A DNA stretch of 20,594 nt. It comes from CF-161 sp035638495 (GTDB lineage: Bacteria; Chloroflexota; Dormibacteria; Dormibacterales; Dormibacteraceae). The DNA lies in assembly GCA_035638495.1 (NCBI GenBank), contig DASQZW010000322.1:1-20594 (forward strand), in the 5' to 3' direction. Under the pieces are notes generated by a model, which did not search any database, was not told the origin of the DNA, and saw only the letters and a list, made by a program, of their open reading frames with translations. Positions 1 to 4,963 of this stretch are shown here, piece by piece (within the stretch, counting starts at the first letter, position 1; the number at the start of each line of letters is the position of its first letter). Both the position numbers and the translations under genes were made by a program.

Positions 1-155
1 GAGGGCGGCATTTCCGGGCCGGCAGCCGCCGGCGCTTCGAGCTCCGGCTCGACCCCGCCCGGCGCGTTCCTCGCTTGCCGCTGGGCGGGCCGGCGCCTGG
101 ACGTCGTGGTCCGTCTGTTCTGGCGCGGCCGCTTCGGGCGATCCCGCTCCGTCAC
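1..155 (-). CDS. 5' end of an unidentified protein, possibly the ABC permease/auxiliary subunit (partial)
   Basis: A GTG at 155-153 overlaps the TGA stop of the upstream ABC ATPase (154-152) in a four-base GTGA junction, the usual sign of translational coupling. The frame stays open to the window edge, giving about 51 codons. The product begins MTERDRPKRPRQNRR and stays very rich in Arg, then Pro, Ala and Glu, so what is visible looks like a disordered basic cytoplasmic tail with no recognisable domain. In this position, right after an ABC-2-type ATPase, a membrane permease or GldG-like auxiliary subunit would be expected; that is inference from order only. The gene is cut by the window edge. 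Confidence 0.5.
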   Translation of the reverse strand, partial: MTERDRPKRPRQNRRTTTSRRRPAQRQARNAPGGVEPELEAPAAAGPEMPP

Positions 156-1048
156 TCGGTGGCCTCGCCAGCGCCGGACGGCCGGGTGCTGAGCTCCTTC
201 AGCCCGATGCCGTGCTGGACGATGGCGCGGGCGACCGCGTCCTGGAGGTCGTCGCCCTCGCCGGTCACCATGAGCCGCTGGATGCCGTCGCCCAGCGCCT
301 CGACCGCCACGTCAGCCACCCCGTTCACGCCGCGGATGTGGCGCTCGGCGGCGGTCGCATCGCCCCGGACCACCACCACGACCGACTGGCCGCGTCTCGC
401 CTCCCGACGCGCGCCCGGCGCCTCGTCCGCGACCACCCGGCCGGCATCTAGGACCAGCACGCGGTCGCACATGCCGTCGACCTCGGTCCGGGCGGGGCCC
501 GACATGACGACGGCGCGCTCGCGGCCCAGGTCCGCGATCAGGTCAGCGACGTCACCGGGCTCGTCGAGGAGCAGCACCTCGGGCTCGTGGACGACGGCCT
601 GCGCCAGGCCGACGCGCCGCCGCAGGTCGGCCGGGAGCCCACCGATCACCGCGCGCCGGTGGTTGCCGAGCCGGCATCGCTCCAGCGCGGCCTCGATCAG
701 TGCCCGGCGGCGTCCGGGCCGCACGCCGCGCAGCCGGCACATCGTGAGCAGGTACGGCTCCACGCGCATCTCGTCGAAGAGCGGCGCCGACTCGGGCAGG
801 AAGCCGACGTGCCGGCGCGCCGCCCGAGACCGCGTGCGCACGTCGTGGCCCGCCACGACCACGCTGCCGGACGTCGGGCTGAGCAGGCCGGCAAGGACGC
901 GGAGCGTGGTCGACTTGCCGGAGCCGGCGGGCCCGACGAGTCCGAGCCGCTGCCCGCGCGCGACGGTGAAGCTGATGTCCACGATCGCTGGGCGGCCGTC
1001 GTAGTGCTTGGTGAGCCCCTCTACCTCGATCAACGAACAGCCGCCCAT
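152..1048 (-). CDS. ABC transporter ATP-binding protein with degenerate nucleotide-binding motifs
   Basis: This 298-residue protein resembles the ATPase of ABC-2/GldA-type exporters, which would sit on the cytoplasmic face of a membrane permease. Walker A is intact (GPAGSGKST, residues 39-47, Lys45), the Q-loop region reads FLPES (83-87) as in many GldA-like proteins, and Walker B VLLLDEP (158-164) keeps Glu163. The signature is degenerate (GGLPADLRRR, 136-145). About ten residues expected after Walker B, including the SGLDP D-loop, are missing, and the H-loop histidine position is Pro185. The region after residue 210 is an extra C-terminal domain often seen in this group. ATG at 1048 was chosen because it lies just downstream of the shared -10 at 1065-1070; a TTG at 1033 is possible. 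An upstream in-frame start at 1147 would overlap the divergent gene and was not used. Confidence 0.85.
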   Translation of the reverse strand: MGGCSLIEVEGLTKHYDGRPAIVDISFTVARGQRLGLVGPAGSGKSTTLRVLAGLLSPTSGSVVVAGHDVRTRSRAARRHVGFLPESAPLFDEMRVEPYLLTMCRLRGVRPGRRRALIEAALERCRLGNHRRAVIGGLPADLRRRVGLAQAVVHEPEVLLLDEPGDVADLIADLGRERAVVMSGPARTEVDGMCDRVLVLDAGRVVADEAPGARREARRGQSVVVVVRGDATAAERHIRGVNGVADVAVEALGDGIQRLMVTGEGDDLQDAVARAIVQHGIGLKELSTRPSGAGEATE

Positions 1049-1064
1049 TCTAGTCAGGGCCGCT

Positions 1065-1072
1065 GTTATAAC
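1065..1072. promoter_or_regulatory. Palindromic bidirectional -10 element
   Basis: GTTATAAC is its own reverse complement, so each strand presents TATAAC. On the plus strand the hexamer 1067-1072 ends 6 nt before the GTG at 1079, so that transcript would be leaderless or nearly so. On the minus strand it lies 16 nt before the ATG at 1048, giving a leader of about 9 nt. No convincing -35 box was found on either side. Confidence 0.55.
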
Positions 1073-1078
1073 CGGCAC

Positions 1079-1876
1079 GTGGCATCGACGATCATCCCCA
1101 TCGGTGACGAGCTGCTGGCCGGTTTCACGCAGGACACGAACTCCCACTGGCTGGCCGAGCAGCTGCGCCTGCTGGGCTTCCCGGTCAAGCGCATCACGGT
1201 CGTGCGCGACCGGCAGGACGAGATCGTGGAGCAGTTGGATCGCGACCTCTGCGACCCCGAGGTCGAGGACGTGTTCTGCTCAGGCGGCCTGGGTCCGACG
1301 CCCGACGATCGCACGTTCGAGGCCGTGGCCGCGGGACTCGGGCGCGAGCTGGTCACCTGGCAGCCGGTGCTGGATCGGATCGAGCGCCGGGTGCAGCGGA
1401 TGCACGAGGCCGGCCTGATCGAGTCGGCGCAGGTGACCGAGGGCAACCGGCGCATGGCGCGCATCCCGGCGGACCCGGACCACGTCTTCCGCAACCGTCG
1501 CGGCATGGCACCCGGCCTGATGTACCGGGTGGAGCGATGCCGCCTGTTCGTCCTGCCTGGCGTGCCGACCGAGCTCCGCGGCATCTTCGCGGAGGAGCTC
1601 GCTCCGGAGTTCCTGACGGGCCGGACGGCCGGTGTGGTGCGCGAGCTGCGGTTCGTGTTCGCCGTCGAGGCGCGCTTCTACCCCGTGATGCGGGAGCTGG
1701 AGACGTCGCACCCCGACGTCTCGGTCGGCTCGTACCCGAACTTCCAGACCAGGGAGCTGGTGATCCGCTTCACCGGGCAGGACGAACGTCGCGTGCTGGA
1801 GGCGGTGGAGATCGTGCGGCAGCGGGTGGCGCCCATGGGCCTCTTGCCGACGTCATCAAGTCTACATCATTTATAA
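1079..1876 (+). CDS. CinA-like / MoCF-biosynthesis-domain protein (COG1058 type)
   Basis: This 265-residue protein matches the N-terminal half of CinA: IGDELLAGFTQDTNS (residues 8-22) and GGLGPTPDD (69-77) are the family's nucleotide/molybdopterin-binding signatures. In CinA this domain has been described as an ADP-ribose pyrophosphatase. The C-terminal nicotinamide-nucleotide amidase domain is absent, as in many short archaeal and bacterial members. The start is the GTG at 1079, placed by homology (the domain begins four residues later) and by the -10 box ending 6 nt before it; there is no Shine-Dalgarno. The last dozen codons are AT-richer, and the TAA lies in the sequence TTTATAAAT. A molybdenum enzyme is encoded at 15140, but linking the two is speculation. 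Confidence 0.85.
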   Translation: MASTIIPIGDELLAGFTQDTNSHWLAEQLRLLGFPVKRITVVRDRQDEIVEQLDRDLCDPEVEDVFCSGGLGPTPDDRTFEAVAAGLGRELVTWQPVLDRIERRVQRMHEAGLIESAQVTEGNRRMARIPADPDHVFRNRRGMAPGLMYRVERCRLFVLPGVPTELRGIFAEELAPEFLTGRTAGVVRELRFVFAVEARFYPVMRELETSHPDVSVGSYPNFQTRELVIRFTGQDERRVLEAVEIVRQRVAPMGLLPTSSSLHHL

Positions 1877-1890
1877 ATTTCCTGCCAGAC

Positions 1891-1922
1891 TTGACATTCT
1901 GACAGCAGATCCTTTCCAATAG
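1891..1922 (+). promoter_or_regulatory. Possible promoter of the 57-residue gene
   Basis: A perfect TTGACA -35 box lies at 1891-1896. The best -10 at 17-18 nt spacing (TCCAAT, about 1915-1920) is weak. The -35 is bracketed by an imperfect inverted repeat, CTGCCAGA (1882-1889) and TCTGACAG (1898-1905), matching at 7 of 8 positions, which could be an operator. The area is AT-rich compared with its surroundings. Confidence 0.4.
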
Positions 1923-1955
1923 CAGCGTCCCCTGGCGCATGGAAAGGAGGCGACC

Positions 1956-2129
1956 ATGCTGAACCTTGAGCTCGAGTGCCGGCTGGTCACACAGCGGATG
2001 GAGGAATATCGGAGCTGGGCCGAGCGCAGCCGCCTGGTGCGAATGGCGCGCACCCCCCGCGCCGTGCGGCGAATCGTCCAGGTCGTCCGGATCCAGCGCC
2101 CCTCGGCCCTCCGCAAAGAACAGGCCTGA
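1956..2129 (+). CDS. Small basic protein of unknown function (57 aa)
   Basis: A near-ideal Shine-Dalgarno, GGAAAGGAGG at 1941-1950, sits 5 nt before this ATG, the strongest ribosome-binding site in the window. The 57-residue product begins MLNLELECRLVTQRM and has an acidic/amphipathic N-terminal third followed by a strongly basic stretch (residues about 25-50, rich in Arg and Val) that could form a positively charged helix. There is no signal peptide and only one cysteine. It has a candidate promoter just upstream and a perfect GC-rich hairpin 17 nt after the stop, so it looks like a self-contained transcription unit. I do not recognise the family. A nucleic-acid-binding or regulatory role fits the charge pattern but is not shown. 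Confidence 0.65.
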   Translation: MLNLELECRLVTQRMEEYRSWAERSRLVRMARTPRAVRRIVQVVRIQRPSALRKEQA

Positions 2130-2145
2130 GCAGCTCGAGCACTGC

Positions 2146-2178
2146 GGGAGTCGGCCGGCCCCGCGCCGGCCGACTCCC
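2146..2178 (+). terminator. GC-rich stem-loop after the 57-residue gene
   Basis: A perfect 14-bp inverted repeat, GGGAGTCGGCCGGC (2146-2159) and its complement (2165-2178), encloses a 5-nt loop. Only CTT follows it, so it lacks a proper U-tract. As the only strong hairpin downstream of the gene it is most simply a terminator, possibly also acting on the convergent strand. Confidence 0.65.
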
Positions 2179-2326
2179 CTTCAGGAACGGAATCCCCCAG
2201 GGTCGCCGTAAGCACGGGCTCCGCCCTGTGTGTGAGTCCGTCTTTCCCGAGATCGCCGAACGCTGGCTTCAGACGCGGAGCGATGCGCCGCAGGCGCCTC
2301 CAACGTCCCCGACAGAGGGGGGGTTC
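2179..2326. other. Convergent intergenic spacer without a recognisable gene
   Basis: Between the two terminator-like hairpins I see no reading frame with a plausible ribosome-binding site or family resemblance, no tRNA-like cloverleaf and no obvious repeat. It contains a G7 run at 2317-2323. Confidence 0.5.
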
Positions 2327-2355
2327 TGGAAGGGGGGGGCCCGCCCCCCCTTCCA
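2327..2355 (-). terminator. Homopolymer-armed hairpin ending the enoyl-CoA hydratase operon
   Basis: TGGAAGGGGGGG (2327-2338) and CCCCCCCTTCCA (2344-2355) form a perfect 12-bp stem with a 5-nt loop. It begins 2 nt beyond the stop codon of the hydratase gene on the minus strand, where a terminator is expected. There is no U-tract. The long G and C runs make it prone to sequencing error and to length variation. Confidence 0.65.
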
Positions 2356-2357
2356 TC

Positions 2358-3158
2358 TCAGCGCCCCTTGAAGTCGGGCTCGGCCTTCTGGAAGAACGCG
2401 ACGATGCCCGTGACCGCGTCGTCGCTGAGCGCCGACCGGGCGAAGTTGCGCGCCTCGATGGACAGGCCCTCGTCGAGGGGCAGCTCGAGGCCGCGGTTCA
2501 CGGCGTCCTTGATCAGCGCTATGGCCAGCGTCGCCGAGCGCGCCAGCCGTGCCGCGAGCTCGTCCACCGCGCGATCGAGGTCCTCGGGCGGCACGGCCCG
2601 ATTGACGAGGCCCACTGCCTCTGCCTCGGCGGCTGACAGCCGGGTCGACTCGTAGAGAAGCGGGAGCGCCCTCGCCTTTCCGATCAGGCGCGGCAGGCGC
2701 TGCGTACCCCCGGCGCCTGGGATGATGCCGAGCGCCGACTCGGTCTGGCCGATGCGAGAGCGACCGTCCTCGACCATGATCCGGTAGTCGCAGCACAGCG
2801 TCAGCTCGCAGCCGCCGCCCAATGCGTGGCCGTTGATGCGGGCGATCACCGGGCGCGGGCACGCCTCGATCGCGCTGAAGCCCGCGTTGCTCTCGCGCAT
2901 CATGGCGGCGATCCGCTCCTCGGCGCCCTCGGCCGAGCGGTCCATGCCGCCCATGGCGCCGAGGTCGGCGCCCACGCTGAAGTACCGCTCGTAGGCGCTC
3001 TGCAGGACGACCACCCTGCAGTCCCCGTCGGCGCCCAGCTCCTCGAACGCCGACCGCAGCTCGCCCATCAGGTCGGCGGCGATCGAGTTGTTGCCGCTCC
3101 GGTGCATGACGACCCGCGCGACCGGGCCCTCGCGGACGACGTCGACCAGCTCGCCCAC
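2358..3158 (-). CDS. Enoyl-CoA hydratase/isomerase (crotonase family)
   Basis: This 266-residue crotonase would hydrate or isomerise enoyl-CoA thioesters in the cytoplasm. The first oxyanion-hole segment is SVGADLGAM (61-69). The GHALGGGCEL segment (110-119) carries the second oxyanion glycine and the first catalytic acid, Glu118. GQTESALG (137-144) carries Glu140, equivalent to the second acid of rat hydratase, so true hydratase chemistry is plausible. IPGAGGTQRLPRLIG follows as in the family. The GTG start at 3158 lies 2 nt after the TAG of the SDR gene, implying translational coupling. An open frame upstream to 3806 only shadows the SDR. Substrate cannot be told; the partner genes suggest a beta-oxidation-like or 3-hydroxyacyl pathway. 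Confidence 0.9.
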   Translation of the reverse strand: MGELVDVVREGPVARVVMHRSGNNSIAADLMGELRSAFEELGADGDCRVVVLQSAYERYFSVGADLGAMGGMDRSAEGAEERIAAMMRESNAGFSAIEACPRPVIARINGHALGGGCELTLCCDYRIMVEDGRSRIGQTESALGIIPGAGGTQRLPRLIGKARALPLLYESTRLSAAEAEAVGLVNRAVPPEDLDRAVDELAARLARSATLAIALIKDAVNRGLELPLDEGLSIEARNFARSALSDDAVTGIVAFFQKAEPDFKGR

Positions 3159-3160
3159 GG

Positions 3161-4000
3161 CTAGGCCGTGAACAGCGGGATGCCGCCGGCGACCTCGAGC
3201 GCGACGCCCGTGATGTAGCCGGCCTCCTCGGTGCAGAGGAACCCGATCGTCGCCGCGATGTTGGAGGGTTCGCCGAAGCGCTTGAAGACCGTCCGGCTCT
3301 TGAAGCGCTCGTACATCGGGTTCATCTGGGCGCCCGCTCGTCCTGCCTCCGTGAGGATGATGCCCGGGACGATGGCGTTGGCCGTGATCCCATGGCGGCC
3401 GCCCTCGAGCGCTGCTGTGCGCGCGAGGCCGATCACGCCCGCCTTGGTCGCCGAGTAGCTGGCCTGGCCGAACCCGCCGAGCGTCCCCGCCACCGAGGAC
3501 ATGAAGATGATGCGGCCCCACTCGTTCTCGACCAGGTACGGCCAGACCTCCTTGGTGCAGTTGAAGGAGCCGGTCAGGTTCACGGCGATGTCGCGATCCC
3601 ACAGCCGGTAGTCCTGGTTGGGGATCTGGGCCGTGTGGTCGAGCGTTGCCGCGTTGTTGATCAGGATGTCGATACGGCCGAACTGGTCCTTGACGTGCGC
3701 GAAGACCTCCCGGATCTGGTCGCGGTCGGTCACGTCCATCTTGATCGCCGTCGAGCGTCGGCCCATCTGACGGATCTCCTCGGCCGTCGCGTTCGAGTAG
3801 ACCCAACCCTGGCTCGTCGCCACCTGCGCCAGGACCGAGTTCGCGCCCTCCGCCGTGGTCTGGAGGTTGGGGTCGTCCTCGATCAGGATGTCGGTGATCA
3901 CCACGTCGGCGCCCATGCGCGCCAGCGTCAGCGCGTCCTCGCGGCCGAGCCCGCGTGACGCGCCCGTGACGACGGCAACCCTACCCGAGAGATCGAACAT
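3161..4000 (-). CDS. Short-chain dehydrogenase/reductase (3-oxoacyl reductase-like)
   Basis: A classical SDR of 279 residues: the cofactor-binding motif TGASRGLG (12-19), the NNA motif (LINNAAT), the catalytic serine in MSSVAG and the YSATK tyrosine-lysine pair are all present. It has an insertion of roughly 25 residues after the second beta-strand (around residues 40-85), longer than in FabG, as seen in SDRs of the hydroxyacyl-CoA dehydrogenase type. It probably interconverts 3-hydroxyacyl and 3-oxoacyl thioesters with NAD(P)H. The ATG at 4000 has an AGGAGG at 4009-4014 with 8-nt spacing, one of the few strong ribosome-binding sites here. It follows the MaoC gene by 35 nt and precedes the hydratase by 2 nt, so the four lipid genes form one module. 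Confidence 0.9.
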   Translation of the reverse strand: MFDLSGRVAVVTGASRGLGREDALTLARMGADVVITDILIEDDPNLQTTAEGANSVLAQVATSQGWVYSNATAEEIRQMGRRSTAIKMDVTDRDQIREVFAHVKDQFGRIDILINNAATLDHTAQIPNQDYRLWDRDIAVNLTGSFNCTKEVWPYLVENEWGRIIFMSSVAGTLGGFGQASYSATKAGVIGLARTAALEGGRHGITANAIVPGIILTEAGRAGAQMNPMYERFKSRTVFKRFGEPSNIAATIGFLCTEEAGYITGVALEVAGGIPLFTA

Positions 4001-4035
4001 TGCTGGAGCCTCCTCTGAGCGACGAAATGCTGTGG

Positions 4036-4374
4036 CTATGGAAGCAGCTCAGCGGTCGCCTTCGTCACGACCGGCTGGCCGTCCTGGTTCAGGGCGCTGA
4101 GCTGAACCGTTCCCTCGCGCTCCTCGCCGCGGAACGCAACGGTGTCGCCCGGGCGGACCATGCCCGCGAACCGGCAGCTCAGCCGGCGCAGGCGCCGAGG
4201 CTCGCCGGCGACCCGCGCGAGGAGTCCCATCTGCAGCATGCCGTGCGCGATGACCCCCGGGAGCCCGACCGAGCGCGCGAACTGGTCGTCGAGGTGGATC
4301 GGGTTCCGATCGCCGGACGCGGCGGCGTACGCGGCGATCTGCTCCTCCGTGAACGTGACGACGAGCTCGCTCAC
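4036..4374 (-). CDS. MaoC-like (R)-hydratase, HadB-type partner
   Basis: This 112-residue single hot-dog protein carries the hydratase-2 signature ASGDRNPIHLDD (residues 19-30), with the catalytic Asp22 and His27. It is expected to hydrate/dehydrate (R)-3-hydroxyacyl thioesters. The GTG start at 4374 overlaps the TGA of the preceding gene in a GTGA junction, so the two proteins are probably made in equal amounts. Neighbouring FAS1-like and MaoC proteins are typical of HadA/HadB-like heterodimers, in which the MaoC subunit supplies the catalytic residues. Confidence 0.88.
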   Translation of the reverse strand: MSELVVTFTEEQIAAYAAASGDRNPIHLDDQFARSVGLPGVIAHGMLQMGLLARVAGEPRRLRRLSCRFAGMVRPGDTVAFRGEEREGTVQLSALNQDGQPVVTKATAELLP

Positions 4375-4703
4375 GAGCCGGGACCACGAATGACGAAGAG
4401 AGCGCGGGAGCGGCAGACCGGCTCGTCTCCCGCCGTCACGTCCGTCTCGAACGTGATGAAGCGGATGCCGCGCCGCTCGACGTCGGCGGCCACGCGGCCG
4501 CGCGACGTGACGGTCTCCCCGACCTCCGGGTGGCGGTCCCAGGCGAACTCCTGCTCGGCGTGCAGCAGGTTTGCGAAGTCGACCGCGGCCTCCGGGTCCT
4601 GGAACAGCTGGACCGCGGTCGTGCCCAGCGCGTAGACGGCCGCGTACGTCGGCGGCACGCCGTCCGCCGGGTCCGCGCCGAGCGATCGCGCGAACGCCGC
4701 CAC
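4371..4703 (-). CDS. FAS1-like / MaoC N-terminal dehydratase subunit (HadA-type), start uncertain
   Basis: The product resembles the FAS1-like dehydratase or HadA-type hot-dog subunit that pairs with a MaoC partner: a PPTYAAVYALG helix region, then LLHAEQEFAWDRHPEVGE, the typical hot-dog strand of this family. From the GTG at 4703 it has 110 residues. The homologous reading frame clearly continues upstream, with GRAYPPVDFSIEAGHV preceding this start as in intact relatives. However, no ATG, GTG or TTG occurs in that frame back into the neighbouring gene. An ATT at 4769 has GGAGG 3 nt before it, too close to be convincing. Either the first strand is lost, a rare start is used, or translation enters from the 65-residue gene by frameshift. 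The stop overlaps the MaoC start. Confidence 0.75.
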   Translation of the reverse strand: MAAFARSLGADPADGVPPTYAAVYALGTTAVQLFQDPEAAVDFANLLHAEQEFAWDRHPEVGETVTSRGRVAADVERRGIRFITFETDVTAGDEPVCRSRALFVIRGPGS

Positions 4704-4759
4704 GTGGCCGGCCTCGATGCTGAAGTCGACGGGCGGGTAGGCCCGTCCCGCGACGGCCG

Positions 4760-4957
4760 CTACGGGAATCGCCCTCCGAACCCGATCTCGAGTTCGAGTT
4801 CCCGGCGCTTCTGCTCCGCCGGCTCCAGCTCGTCGAAGAAGATGAAGTGGCCCCGGCCATGCACGTAGTACCCGCCGCCCTGGTCCCTCGTCACCTTCAC
4901 GTTCGGGAGCTCCACGTCGTAGACCTGACCGGAGGCCGACACCTTCAGCAGGGTCAT
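4760..4957 (-). CDS. Hypothetical protein, 65 aa
   Basis: A 65-residue acidic protein without signal peptide or membrane segment. It looks like a small beta-strand domain: KVSASGQVYDVELPNVKV, then a glycine turn and YYVHGRGHFIFFDEL, ending in a charged helix (about residues 42-57) and GFGGRFP. I do not recognise the family. The ATG at 4957 follows the transglutaminase stop by 6 nt and its 3' end runs into the extended frame of the dehydratase gene, so it sits at the boundary between the wall module and the lipid module. There is no obvious Shine-Dalgarno, which suggests translation by coupling. Confidence 0.65.
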   Translation of the reverse strand: MTLLKVSASGQVYDVELPNVKVTRDQGGGYYVHGRGHFIFFDELEPAEQKRRELELEIGFGGRFP

Positions 4958-4963
4958 TTCAAG

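Noticed and set aside
3159..3806. Upstream extension of the enoyl-CoA hydratase frame
   Set aside because: It runs entirely within the SDR gene in another frame and has no crotonase-like sequence before the GTG at 3158.
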